Part shown: in pieces, positions 11,568 to 23,699 of the stretch
How positions within the stretch are numbered: position 1 is the stretch's first letter
Layout: each line of letters begins with the position of its first letter
Origin: Silene noctiflora
Taxonomy: Eukaryota > Streptophyta > Magnoliopsida > Caryophyllales > Caryophyllaceae
Direction of reading: 5' to 3'
DNA: 44,522 bases
NCBI GenBank assembly: GCA_009801015.1
Contig: VHZZ01003518.1
Location: forward strand, 59,525 to 104,046
Translations under genes and position numbers: made by a program
The notes under the pieces: model-generated
Databases searched by the model: none
The model's input: the letters and a program-made list of their open reading frames with translations, nothing else
Told to the model about the DNA's origin: nothing

Positions 11568-11800
11568 TCGCGTTAGGGTCAGGTCAATTGTTCGGGTTTG
11601 CAAGAAGTTGGGCTGGGTCGGGTCATTTTGGGTTCGGAACATTTAATTTTCCTGACATTGGTTATTGTTATCAAGTTATTTGGGTCGGGGATAACGACGA
11701 GTATGTGATAATAAACATTCGGGTCGATTGGGTTGAATAAGGTCGGGTGAATCCGGGTTTCAGGATAGATTCTGGTCCTCACTTAGGTGCAGGTCGGTTA
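11568..11800. repeat. Degenerate GGGTC/TCGGG-rich repeat
   Basis: GGGTC, TCGGG and TTCGGGTT words recur at irregular spacing on the plus strand. Similar words recur at 12540-12720 and 23890-24010. No unit with constant period. Confidence 0.5.
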
Positions 11801-12252
11801 TTCGAATCAGGTTTATTTTGCACTTCACTTCATTTCAGCATAATTTCTTTCGGTTCAATTTATAGCTTCTTTCGTTGAAAAGAACATAACCTACTCTCGA
11901 TCGTTTTAAGAGAAAATAAGATAAGATTGAGTCGAGAGACATATTGATCTAGAATCGATCAAGTAAACTAACTATAAATTATAATAATAAATATCAATAA
12001 TTATTATGCAACTAAATGGATAAGACATATGCCCTACAATATATATACTACAAAATAGGATAATTACAATATAAAAGTACTATTAGCAAATACTCCTAGA
12101 CAATAATAAATCTGGGTGCGTGGGTAACCTCTTGTTCATAGAGATGTCATTGTTAGACGAGCTGTCCATTTTGATATTTTTGGATTATTACAACCTGTCA
12201 TCTTGCATGTACATATACGTCTTTGAATCTCTGTTGCATGGCGGCATAGTAG

Positions 12253-12427
12253 CAGTGGTGGAGCTAGGGAGGGGTCATTAGGGGCCCTCGTCTCCGCTGG
12301 TAGATCATAATTGCAAAAAATTTAGTTAACATTATCTAAAAACTTTCGAATTCTCTTTATGTCATTACCCGTTTACCCCACTAAAAATTTTCAACCCCAC
12401 AAAATTCAATTACTAACCCCGCCACTG
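12253..12427. mobile_element. Short inverted-repeat (MITE-like) element
   Basis: Left end CAGTGGTGGAGCTAGG matches the reverse complement of the right end (CAGTGGCGGGGTTAGT when read inward) at 13 of 16 positions. About 175 bp, no coding capacity. The flanks share imperfect ATAG..TAG sequence, not a clean duplication. Confidence 0.45.
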
Positions 12428-13306
12428 AATAGAGTAGGGGTATACCAGTTCTCATCAGTTTGATATAGCTTCAGTCTTGTGATCAGCAACGTGTTGAGCT
12501 GGTGGCTAATAGCCTAATATGGCCTTTTGGAGTTGTGATAAGTTCGAGTGCATGTGTAGAGTTATTTCGTGTCGGGTTCTATTCGGGTTCATGTCTATCA
12601 AGTCTTTTATCATTTTTCATGTTGGATATCGGACCTGATCAACTTTGAATTATATTTATTCGGGTTAAATTGGGTTGATATGAGTCGGGTCATTCAGGTT
12701 AACTGTTAAATCAGCTTTACCACCATCATGCAATAAGTGAAGTTAATGAGCGGTGATAAGGTTTAGGTGCTATATATTACTCGATAACATCCCCGAGCGA
12801 TAGTAAAACAAGAGTGTTTATGTGAGCTATGAATTCACTAGCTAGTAAAATTTACGATCTCCCAATGCAAAAGCCGCTCGCCTAAAATTCCTTATAGCGC
12901 ATTAAAAAGGGCTGTTTGAAAATTCCGCTTTATCACAAGTCAACAGAACCTCTTTCAAGGACTAGGGTGAAAATAAGGGACCCCTCCGGAGAGACAAAGA
13001 GCGAGTGGTTCGTGTGTTTCTAAGTGTCGAGATAATAATGGTAGCCAGGTTAAGTGGTTGTAAATGTGCGTGGAAATTTTCCATTAAAGTTGATCTATGA
13101 GCGTGGTAAGCAGGTCGGATGGATCGACATGATCAAACATTTATTTCAGGAATAAAATTATCACATACAGAGTACTTTTTATACATTTTACAAAACAAAA
13201 AACTGGTATAAAGAATAAAGTCGATAAATATTGATCGACCCACAAACCACACATAATTATATAAAATTGATAATTATTAACTATCACCGCTGAAAAATAT
13301 TACTTT

Positions 13307-13346
13307 NNNNNNNNNNNNNNNNNNNNNNNNNNNNNNNNNNNNNNNN
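13307..13346. other. Assembly gap (40 N)
   Basis: Forty undetermined bases, followed at once by ten A. The true size is unknown. The gap lies about 150 bp upstream of the PFD6 start codon, so part of that promoter may be missing. Confidence 0.98.
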
Positions 13347-13496
13347 AAAAAAAAAACATTTTTTCGAAAACGATTGTCGAACCCTTTACTCGGATTCGGA
13401 TTCGGATTCGAGCTCGAACTCGAAACTCAACCACTCAAAAGTTCGGAGGAAAACAAAAAAAAAGAAGAAAACAAAAGCAGCGATTGCAAGACTACA

Positions 13497-16400
13497 ATGG
13501 CGTCTCCAGCCGCCATGAGAGATCTTCAGCGCGACCTCGAGAGCAAAGCCGACGATCTTCATAAACTCCAGAAAGGTAATTGATTCATACATTATTTCTT
13601 CTCAGTCACACTTTTTTCACTAATTTTAATTGTAGTTATATTTTTGTGGAAAGTAAAATTTTCATCTTAATTTAATAGATATTGGAAAGAATCATGAAAT
13701 TAGGAAGAAATACACTGTTCAACTTGGCGAAAATGAGCTCGTTCTCAAGGTAAAATTCTTTATTACTTGAGTTATTGTTAATTAGGTTAGAATTTCAATC
13801 GTAATCATCGTTCTTTTTGCTGTTGATTTAGTGTAGGAATTAGATTTAGTGAAGGATGATGCAAATTTGTAGAAATCATATTGTTAATTGGGTAAGAATT
13901 ATTGTGTTAATCAGGTTAGAATTTCAATCGTAATTATTTCATAATCATCGTTTTTCGCTGTTGATTTAGTGTACCAATTAGGTTTATGGAAGGATGATGC
14001 AAATATGTAGAAATTATATTGTTAATTATGTTAAGAGTTATTGTATTTTGGTGTTAATTAATGGTTGACAAATGATGGTGGATTTGGTGTAGGAGTTAGA
14101 TTTATTGAAGGATGATGCAAATGTGTACAAATTGATTGGTCCAGTTCTAGTTAAGCAAGATTTGGCAGAGGCGAATGCGAATGTTCGCAAGAGAATTGAG
14201 TATATTTCTGCAGAATTGTATGTCCTTGTTATCTCTACTCAGTTTAATTTGATTTGTTATATTGTGCCCGTGTTTATTTTGATTGATCGATGTTTGTATA
14301 GTCTGGATAAAAACCGACAGTGTAAGTCCTGCATTTTGCCTTGCTCATTGGCCATGGCTAAGGATTATGCAATGATTCCTCCACTATGGTGCTTAAGAGG
14401 TTTTAGCAACATTTAAGGAGTCGAAATGAATTGTATGAGTTGATTGTGTTGTAGATATTTATGGAGTACTTAAGTGGCCTTGGAGGATAGGGGAAATTGG
14501 AAGGTGGTTATTAGCTATGTTAATTTGAGGCTTTAAAGGATATTACACTCCTTTTCAGCCATGGTACTAAATTCGGTTTGAGACCTGATCTAATAAAACT
14601 TGGCTAGCGTGGCTTGGTACAGGTTGCTTCGCCATAAATGCTACCGCATCAACATGTGACCTTGATAACATTAAAACCTTATATGTATTAAGATAAAATT
14701 AAAACCTTATATGTTATAACTCTCAGTCGCAGTGGGGTATTTAATATCATGCCTCCTCTACCCACTTGGACACTACATATTAGGCTAAAACATGAAACTA
14801 TTTCACTAAGCAGTTGTGTCAAATACTCCAATTCTTAGACTCGCATCACCTTTGGTACTTGAATACTCTTGAATTTGAGTCTAGGGAGTCCAGGTAACAT
14901 TTTTTTTGTTAGTGTACTTTAGACCTTTGTCATTGAGGAGTGAAGAGCCCGAAGGGAAGGGGAGGGGAGGAATGTTTGGAGGTTGTCCGAAACAAAGTGG
15001 GGACTGGAGAGGCCGGAGGGACACCTTCTTCTTTGTTCTAGTTGTGTGCATTATATTGGCCACAACTAATGTCTGTCTTTTCATTTCTATGTGTGGAAGT
15101 GTGGAACCATTAGATTTGATTGACAGTGATAAGTTCATGGTCTGTCGGAGATACCATACGAGTTTGCTCGTGGTATAATACTTATTCTAGAAATTCCGCA
15201 CATTTTTATCTTAGGCCTTTGGGTGTCTGTATTTCAGGAAACGTCTTGATGCAACGCTCCAAGATATGGAAGGGAAGCAAAATAGCAAAAAGGAGGGGGT
15301 ATGTACCTAAATCTCTATCAATTCATTTGGTTTCTTTTCTCGTTTTATTTAGTGCTTCTTTGTAACCTTACTCTCGACTGTTTATGCTATGCTTTAGTTT
15401 TTTTTTATTCTGGTGTAAAGGAAGCCACATTAATTTTGATACTGATTTAGAAGTGTCAACTTTTGGCTATGCCAAATTTCGCGTTCGAGGATTTGGTACA
15501 CACTGAATGGTCTTAATAAAACTTTGTTTGGTAATATTAAAAAAAATCATGGCTTTATTCAATGGATTGACCTTTTTTTGTATACGTTCAGTGAGCTTTA
15601 GATAGTAGCGTTGTGAGATTATCCTTGAGACAACTTCCTGTTGAACTTTTTTGGATTCGGAGTTGATTTTGAGATGTCATTTCCCTCATTATATGATTAC
15701 ACTGCAGAGGATTTTAAGATTTAGGAAATTGGATACATTTTATAAACATTGAGGGAAGGCGTTAAATGTTTGTGGCTTAATAAAATTTGTTGTGGTGCGC
15801 CAAGCTATATAGTTAAGGAGACAGAAACATTTGGTGAAATCTCTTTCTTCATCAGGGATTGCAGTCCATTGCACTGAGTATATGTAGATTTTTACGGGCC
15901 ATTACAATTGATTTTTAGTGTGCTAGTTGTAATAATAACATTAATACTCTGATTCTTTTGTACTAGGTTCTTTAGAGTTTAGATGCTTCAAGGAGTTCCT
16001 CCTTTATGAATACCATATGCTCTTAAATTTGTCTTATGAACCTCCTTTGTATTGTCAAGATTTTATATCAGTATGGTTGGCAAAAAATTTCATCGGTATG
16101 GTTTGCAAAGCTATGAATGACTGAAAGGGTGGTGCCTTGGGTATGATATGGTCTGTGTAGGTACTTGGGTGGGTATAAGGATGACTTCGATGGATCTAGG
16201 TGTAACAGATATTAGACGAGTGCTAATTTTGATATGGTTTTAAGAAGCGTCCATGTATAATTGTCAAAGACTTTCAACTCTGTATAGTTGGTACTTGATA
16301 ATGCTGGAATTGACAGTGAGAAAGGGTCGTACATTGCATATATGATTTATTTTCTTGGATATTGAGATGACTTGGATGGATTTCAGTCCAACAGATGTTT

Positions 16401-17376
16401 CAGGGTTGTAGTAGTGTTGGACAAGTACTCTGCGAAGATTGTAGAGCAGGCTAGTGAGGTTCTGACCGAGATGGAATTGGTAGGACTTAGGAGGCAAGTT
16501 ATAGAGGAGTGCTGCGAAGGCAAGGAAAGACAAGATGTGAGATAGGAAGTGCAGGAGTAGGGTGATAATATTCGGAGACGATATAGGGGGGTTGTAAGCT
16601 GTAGATTTGTGTGATTAGGAGGGATTGCAGGGAGGAGGTTATTATCAGCGTGCTGTTTACGTCTGGGATGTTATAGAGGCTGAGGCTTATGTGGTGTCTA
16701 TCGACATTAAGGAGCCTATAGTTACATGTTGTGATCGGATCATGGTCAAGAGTGACAACTTGGTAGTAAAAAATGCCTTACAATGGATTTTAGCTGTGGA
16801 ACATCACTTTAGTTGCATTGCTTGGTCTTCTATTAAGAAATTAGGTATAAGGTTACCCTTGGGTTTGCACGTTCTCATTCATAGGAATATCCACTGGTTG
16901 CTAGTTTGGTACCACAGCTCTTATTAAGCTCTTTTTGCGACTTTAACCCATCCATTTTGCATTGTCGTTTTATATTGGTGGTTGTAGGATGATAACTTAG
17001 GCCAATATATATTTTTCACCACGCACAACATCGATTAGTTATTAAATATGACAAATGTGTATTATTTGTCTTGATAAATCAAATATGAAAAAATCAATAT
17101 TTTATCGCTTCATATATTTAGATCACTTGATGGTATATTGAGTATTGACAGTCATTGACATAGTTAGGTATATTTGATTGTTCCGTTTTTCGTTCCAAGG
17201 CGATACTTACATTATGTAACTGAAGGCTGGCCATAATATTATAAGGCTGTTATAACCTTTTCACTTCCTAGTTCAAAGTCCATTTTCTGGTAATTAACTT
17301 GATGCATTTGTTCTGGTAGATAATGAAGCTTCAGCAGAGAATGCAGTCTCTCCAAGCCGGGAAGAGTACGGTGTAG
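13497..17376 (+). CDS. PFD6: Prefoldin subunit 6 (beta-type)
   Basis: Subunit of the hexameric prefoldin chaperone, which hands unfolded actin and tubulin to the TRiC/CCT chaperonin in the cytosol (family knowledge). Exons 13497-13575, 13679-13749, 14093-14217, 15238-15298, 17320-17376; all joins keep frame and use GT..AG. Product about 130 residues, the normal family length. Seen: N-terminal helix MRDLQRDLESKADDLHKLQK, GENELVLKELDLLKDDANVY forming the beta hairpins, IGPVLVKQDLAEANANVRKRIEYISAELKRL, and C-terminal helix KLQQRMQSLQAGKS, the expected coiled-coil/beta-hairpin/coiled-coil plan. The first ATG after the leader fits the family N-terminus. Intron 2 holds two decayed copies of the start of exon 3. 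Intron 4 is long (2.0 kb) with no recognised gene. Confidence 0.93.
13837..13883 (+). repeat. Decayed copy of the PFD6 exon 3 border in intron 2 (copy A)
   Basis: After GTGTAG comes GAATTAGATTTAGTGAAGGA, then TGATGCAAAT and TTGTAG. This closely matches the true exon 3 start at 14093 (GTGTAG, GAGTTAGATTTATTGAAGGA, TGATGCAAATGTGTAC). The acceptor AG is kept, but the copy soon meets an in-frame TAG. Confidence 0.85.
13975..14021 (+). repeat. Decayed copy of the PFD6 exon 3 border in intron 2 (copy B)
   Basis: CAATTAGGTTTATGGAAGGA followed by TGATGCAAATATGTAGAAAT. It lies 138 bp after copy A and 118 bp before the true exon. The AG acceptor is replaced by GTAC. Upstream sequence (TTTCAATCGTAAT, GCTGTTGATTTAGTG) is shared with copy A, so the duplicated block is over 100 bp. 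Confidence 0.8.
15299..17319 (+). other. Long PFD6 intron 4, no gene seen
   Basis: 2.0 kb, richer in G than the neighbouring introns around 16140-16650. Open stretches on both strands (for example 16625-16927 plus) have no recognisable protein features. It could be old transposon debris; I see no clear termini. Confidence 0.5.
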
Positions 17377-18215
17377 TTCGACCTCATCTAGTTCGATGAC
17401 CTTTTCAGCAAACCAGTAGTATATTTTACTTCTTGTATCTTGTTTCTTAAAACGATTAGATTATCGTCAGAAATCCGCTAATGTTTGAACTATTAGAAAG
17501 TCCTGGCCTCGAAACCAGTGCTCTTTATTGTGACGACTGGTTAAGTGGTTAGTGTTTACATCTCTGTTTCATGGCTGTTTGACAATGATGTTAATGATTA
17601 TTTAGGATATATATTCCACATTCGCAACTTTGTAAAATCGTTTCCAGGATAACCGTGTTCTTAGACTTTGTTTCTGTAAGGGGAGTTGATGTTCCTCGAG
17701 ATGAAGTCCGTCAACTGTGATTTTGAGCTGGATTGAAGCATCTCCTCTTCAGTTTCTATTTGAGCGAAAAGCTCAATTACTTATAGTTTTAGATTATGAT
17801 AAAGTAACATGACTCACTAAATTGACGCGCTCTTCGGGTTTCCAGGGAATTCTTTACGTTTACGATTTTAGCTTTCCTTGTATTTATAGAATTAGGATGT
17901 ATTTTGCTTTAATTTTTCCTTTTCTAGACGAATAATACATTACTACTAACACAAGTTAAATGTCTTTTTTCGATAATAAAAAATCTCTATATTTTCTTTC
18001 AGTTATATACATAGTAACAAATTAGATGTTTACATCTTAACCCCCGAGTCCCCGACCCCGTCACAAACTAATTTCCAATCAATCTCCCCACGTACAAACA
18101 TGGAAAAAGAAAAAATCAAACCAATTTCATATAAAACACAGGCACAAAGTTGTAATATTGCAGTCCCAAGGTCCTGTGCTACATTCGACTTTCCCGAGTT
18201 GAGTTATATTAAGGG
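17377..18215. other. Convergent spacer between PFD6 and the ArfGAP gene
   Basis: Holds the 3' UTRs of both genes, which point toward each other. No coding region, transposon end or RNA gene recognised. Confidence 0.6.
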
Positions 18216-21200
18216 CTATTGATCAAGAGGCATCCACTCGAGTTCTAGTTCTAGCTCCCCGGATTCAACGTTTTGGAGCTTCAATTGCATCGGTTGTTTT
18301 ACTGTTCCATCGACGATGCTAATTATGCTATCTTCTATAAGTGCATTGTCATTTGACTTTAGCCATTTCCCAATCTGCATATTCCCAAACATTCCCGGAT
18401 CTCCAAACGCCATTGCCGAGGTGATCAACGACTGAATATCAATCTCTGCTTCGCCCATGATGTCATCGGCTGAGAACGTGTCGTAGTCGAACACTTTCTG
18501 TAATGTAAAAACAAGATATGTCATCGATTGACCGCGTATATCTTGAGACGCATATTCTCGTTTATTATCAGACCAAATTATCGTACAATAGACGCATGGT
18601 TTCAGTGAGACAGATAGAGCTTACCAATTTTACAGGCCCATAATTCTGAGGTACTGAAAGCATGAGTTCTTCGTTCCAAATGGGATTAAGGTTGCTCTTT
18701 ATTATAGATGTTTGTACCGTCTGGAACAGTAGAATAAAGATTTAAACGATGTTAACAAATTCCGTCACCAAAAATTCCTCGAGTTTGGAACATAACCATA
18801 GAACTTAACAAGGCCTAGAAACATAAATAAATACACTATGGAAGGCTTATAAAACTTCGAGTGTCCAAGGACCGGGGTTTTCAAAAACATACTTGCTGTA
18901 TCCACGGTTGTAAGTGAGCTGAGTATACTCAACAAGCCCTCGAATTGGTTCACTCAAAATTTGACTCGAGCTAGGTAAACCGATCTCGGGCCTTAACCCG
19001 GTCAAGCTTGACCCAATTCAAGGCGAGCTTGCTTAAACCGATCTGTTTTTTTGAGGCACTCATACTGCCAGGGCCCAGGTGTAACTTATGCACCTCCACG
19101 GAATTGGGCTATGATACTACTAGATGGAAGGGCTTCGAGCTAAGAGGCAAAATGATGATGAATTGATCGGAAGGTGCCAGGATGAAAAGAAGAAACGCGG
19201 TAATAGAACACCCCGTAACAGATATCTGATGTTTTTGAGTGGGGTCTTATTTGTAACCTATGTTACCTCAACTGGGCAGCAAGTACAGATGCAACAGTGT
19301 CCGAGGGTCACACACGGTTATGTTGTGAGTAAGTTCCATGTTTAGGCCTAAACTGAATTGTCATAGTACACTAGTATTGTGTTGTGTCAAAATGTCAAAA
19401 TATCAGGTACGCGCACACATACAAAGTAAAGTGTCGCAGTAACATAGCCTGAAACAAATAACGCACCTGTTGCCCAAGATTCAACACGACATAAGGATCA
19501 CTCGACAACATGTCTCTGACAGCTAGATCTATCCCTTTTATCACTTTGACCTTCAGTACTCCAATGAATTCAACCATCCCTTGATTCCCTTCCTGTCATA
19601 AAATTTACAAAAATAAAAATGAAAAATGTGCTGAATCGAAAAGGTCATAGAAAGTCGTAAAATGGACTATTTACTAGGCAACCAAATAAAACACAGATTG
19701 ACACATCAAACCAATAAAACAGGCAGGTCAGCCACTGGTGACACAGAGGCAATGAAAACCAAATGTTCATAGAAAGTCATAAAGAGACGGACTATTGTGA
19801 TTCTATCTAGCTTAAATCGCGGTCGCAGTAACAGTCATGAATTACAGTTGTGTACTATATATGAGTATGACACAATGGCTCTCCAATATTGTGGTTTATT
19901 AAGCTTGTTTTTATATCGATAATATAAGTTGCATTGGTCTTGCATTAGCTTTATTAGCCTATTAATGTCCAAGCACCGGCAACTGCAAGTACCGGCCACA
20001 TAGACAAATAGAGGCCATATTTGATATGTCCGAAAGTATCAGCGCAGAAAGCTGAAAATGCCTTATGTAAGGGCCGATATTTAATACCATGATGCTAATT
20101 AGCTGCGTGTTATATTTATTCAAAGTCGAAAACACGCCCTTCCCCACCCCTTGGATGAACGGATTGGAAACTCATTAAGCCTTCCTATGAGATTTTTCTC
20201 TACAACAGTACTACCAAACAAGCTAATTTTCTGATTCGCATTGGATGAGGAGTCAAGTGGAACAAGGCCATTATGCTAACAGGTGGTTCCTCGATATCTT
20301 CGAAAATAATGATTTCATCAAACTAGGCCAAGCACAAGACACATTCATACATATTAAGTTCAGCACCTGCTTCGGTTTTTAGTTTCTCCCTTTTTCTTCT
20401 TTTATTCCAACTCAACGCTCACACTGCACATCATATATCTATAGTACAATGAACAGATTAGGATAAAAAAGGCGACTTACAGAATTCTGGGTCTTCTTTG
20501 ATAAACTTGAGATACGGAAACTATTCATAAGCTTCTTGGAGAAGCTTGGTTGAAGTGAGCTCTTTGCAACTGCAGGAGGCATCGACAATATTCTCAAACT
20601 AGGTTTCAGGAACTCTTGCAGCTCATACTTTGATCTACATTGATAATTGACGAAAAAGATTAGTATTTATTGCAATATATTTTCCCATCTGAAGGGCATT
20701 TAGTACCACATATCCTATTGCATTATCCAGGTAACATGAAGTTTGAAGAGTCTACTGAAATAAACCTGATGAACCTCTGACGATCATCATGACCTGCATC
20801 AGGTCCAGGCTTTGAGCTTCCCTCTGGAATAAAAGCCTCATATATTGCATTAGCTGAGGCATTTCCTCCGACCTCGACCATTGCATCAACGTCTTCATCT
20901 GACCACTCATCTAATGTCACAGACAAAACCTGGAAGAAAACCAAATAACATCACATAACCAAAGAACCAAAGAACCCTTTTAAACATACAATGAGGTAAC
21001 AAATGACGACGTGATGCTCAGATATAATTGATTGCTTAGAGGCACCCAATGAGTAATACCAACATGAATTTTATCACATGCTACTGATGCCGTGATGCTC
21101 ACATGATAAGACGAAATATAACTACGGGAAGTATTTTTTTCTTATAATGCGTGCTGTCTCGAGGAACGTGGTTATACCTTGGAGATATGTGTTCCAAGAC

Positions 21201-21877
21201 TTCTGTGCACCCCACAGCATTTCAAGCATATAAATACTCCAATATTTGCAGATCTGCGGAAACATAAAAATTACTATCGTGTACACTCAGTCATCTTGAT
21301 GAACATATTGAAGTAATGTCGCGTGTTATATAATTCCAGAGAAAAAGATGTTCAGTCAGAGGCTTTCGATTAAGAGGTGCAAATGATGACTGTCATCAGC
21401 AAAGAACGATTATGAAAAAGAACATCTCAAATAGTTAACGACAGCGGAAAGCTTTAGACACCCATATGTGAAAATGCCAACTGCAACGGTTAGGGAAAAA
21501 CAAGTCCAGGGATGAAATACTAGAACTGTCAGGGTATTAGGTACATTTGTGTAGGCCTCTAAGGAACAAATATATACTCCGCAATCAAGATAAAGTTACG
21601 AATTTCATAGCAGTAATAAGCCTCATAACCAGGAACTTACGCCCATTTAGGATCTGGCGCACCACAATCAGCACAAAAGCGGTTGTCCTTCAGAAGCAAT
21701 AGATCCTTCAGTCTTTTTTTGCCTGAAAGGATAAATAAAAAGAACACAGACAGAATTAAGTATTACAAAGATTGTTAATTTTCCATGGTGTAAAGAATTA
21801 TATTGCCAGCGTAAAGCCAGTGGAGTACCTGAGGCGGGTCTACCAAGCTCCATTCGTCTATTCATTGGTCTATTCAT
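18216..21877 (-). CDS. AGD12: ArfGAP with C2 domain, AGD12/ZAC-like
   Basis: GTPase-activating protein for ARF GTPases in membrane traffic; the C2 domain binds phospholipid with calcium (family knowledge). Minus-strand coding exons in order: 21877-21829, 21722-21641, 21253-21178, 20929-20766, 20634-20481, 19592-19467, 18720-18625, 18497-18216. All join in frame with GT..AG and code for 342 residues, close to known AGD12. Seen: zinc finger C33-x2-C36-x16-C53-x2-C56, then GVHRSLG with the catalytic arginine R61; [11 protein letters not shown] and [14 protein letters not shown] of the ArfGAP fold; a basic linker; and C2 from about residue 180 ([52 protein letters not shown]), with the acidic calcium-site residues present. 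Start: the ATG at 21877 gives [17 protein letters not shown], matching the family; two more in-frame ATGs follow within eight codons. An untranslated first exon may lie near 23540-23600. Confidence 0.93.
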
Positions 21878-23080
21878 CGACTCCACCAGTGCAAAATGGA
21901 GTAACCTTTTTCGATGAAGAACCTAACTGATTGCACAACAAACAGAGTTAAAGACATGGAAGAGTCCTATCCGGGAAGAAAATTGCAATTAAATCAAGAG
22001 CATACAAGACGAAAGATAATGATCAGCCACGTTCATACACGATATAACAAATGCCAAAAATCACCAAGTCTCTTCCAAGGAGAAAAGAGGAGACATCAAC
22101 ATATATTGCTTAAAAAAAGCATAGAATGTTTAGCTCCCCATATCAATATAGCATGCTAGCTTAATTGCTATTGCCCTTATCCCGCAAAAGAAATGCCGCC
22201 TTAAAAAGTTCAAAATTGGAGAGGGGGGTCTATCTATACAACCTTTCTCAGGCTTCAGTAGAAATTTAATGTCATTCAGACAAAAGTGACAATCCACCAC
22301 AAAAGCCACTGATGGCGGTGAGGTCTGGGAGTACCTATGTCAGGGACATCCTGAAAGGGGGTAGTAAGTAAGGAAACACCACTACAAGAAATTCAGTACA
22401 GAAGCAGGGAGAAGCAATAGTAAGTTTCTAGATGTTGCTTTATCTTCATTTGGGACTGGTTAATTGTCGCCTTGTCGGTGCTGATCGTTTTTCCTTGAAT
22501 AGAACTTGCTTAGGAATTAATTTGGTCTATCTTTTTTCTCTGTTGGAAGGTTTTTCTATGCAGTTCCATGGCTAGTTTCTCCACCTACTGAGGTAAACTT
22601 CACATCATATAGAAAAAAGGATCTGCTGATAATGGAGGAATCGAAAGGGCTACTAAATGATCTTGTTTAAAACTTTCAGTGCCCTTGATAACTGAATAAA
22701 AATTAAGGAACTGAAGCAACAATAAACTTGGTCTGTTGATTAAATTCTAGCAGGAACTCGCGTAGACGATTGCATTGAACTGAAGATCGCAATATTATGC
22801 TTTTTCTCGTGTAAAGGGAGTCACAAGTGCGAATATGATCAGCAATATTATCGAACTTCATGTGCCCACCAATCGAAATTGTGTAAAATGATGCCTTTTA
22901 AGTAACAAACAGCGTAAATTGTCATAAATTTGTCACCTTTTTTCAGATATCTGACTTCTTCAGGACAAAGTACTTAAAATGCTCATAGTCCCTAACCCAC
23001 AATTGTATAACAAAATAATCAACAATTAACCTAATCAAACCATCAACTCTATCACCGGATAACCGATGAATTACAGCAAA
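21878..23080 (-). other. AGD12 5' region, probable leader intron
   Basis: No second gene seen. On the minus strand, TTGCTCAAG|GTTTGG near 23550 looks like the donor of a leader intron, but its acceptor was not settled. The (GAT) run at 23627-23645 would lie just upstream of that leader. Confidence 0.4.
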
Positions 23081-23390
23081 CAACTACTCCAACAGTTTTA
23101 CCCTATTCCCTCAATGGCTCCCACAAATTACAGGTTATGTTATGGAATGTTGTATGTACGCAGCCTTACCCCTGAGTTTGAAACAAAGCCATATACACTT
23201 ACCAGATGACCCAAAATGAAAACAGCGTCGAGAATTTCGCAAAACTACTCCGACAGTTCTACCCTGTTGCCTCAAGGGCTCCCGCAAGGTTGTATGTACG
23301 CAACCTTACCCCCGAATTTGAAACAAAGCCATACACTTTCCAGATGACCCAGAATGAAAACTACGTCCAGAATTTCATTAAATAACCAAT
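23081..23390 (-). repeat. Tandem pair of SINE-derived segments
   Basis: Two copies 161 bp apart, from ACTACTCC at 23083 and 23244. Each carries CTCAATGGCTCCC or CTCAAGGGCTCCC, GTTGTATGTACGCAGCC or its variant, and TTTGAAACAAAGCCATA. The first has about 20 extra bp after its CTCCCACA. Read on the minus strand these words match the SINE at 34766-34910 (GGGAGCCATTGAGG, GTAAGACTGCGTAC). Confidence 0.7.
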
Positions 23391-23626
23391 AAATCAAAAA
23401 CACACACGAAAAAAAAAAAAATCAAAACTTGGGTTATGAGCAGAAAAATTGACCAACAAAAACAAAAGACAGAAGAACAATTTGCATCCCTGATTCTTCA
23501 GCATATGCAAAATTACAAAAACAAAAATTTAAGGGGAAAAAACCCAAACCTTGAGCAATGAAAAGGGTCAGGAAAAATGGAGGAAGACAGACAAAAAAAA
23601 GGGTCAAAGTGGGTGGAAAATAAAGA

Positions 23627-23645
23627 AGATGATGATGATGAAGAT
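23627..23645. repeat. GAT microsatellite
   Basis: Six triplets of GAT with one interruption, in the probable promoter of the minus-strand ArfGAP gene. Confidence 0.8.
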
Positions 23646-23699
23646 GTCAAAGGTGGATGGATGAATGCTGACTTGGTACAGGTGAAAAAGTTGGATAAA

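Larger units (their letters stand above)
10431..13306. other. Spacer between CYP710A and PFD6, no gene seen
   Basis: No supported coding region. Holds the CYP710A 3' UTR, degenerate TTCAGTTCA-type sequence (11412-11535), a GGGTC-rich stretch (11568-11800), a second weaker one (12540-12720), and a short inverted-repeat element (12253-12427). The remainder is unassigned and AT-rich. Confidence 0.6.

Noticed and set aside
16625-16927. 100-codon open frame in PFD6 intron 4
   Set aside because: No recognised motif, odd composition, and it lies in an intron whose flanking exons join correctly; treated as chance or old debris.
19124-19345. 73-codon plus-strand frame within AGD12 intron 6
   Set aside because: No family match and no splice or promoter context; intronic.
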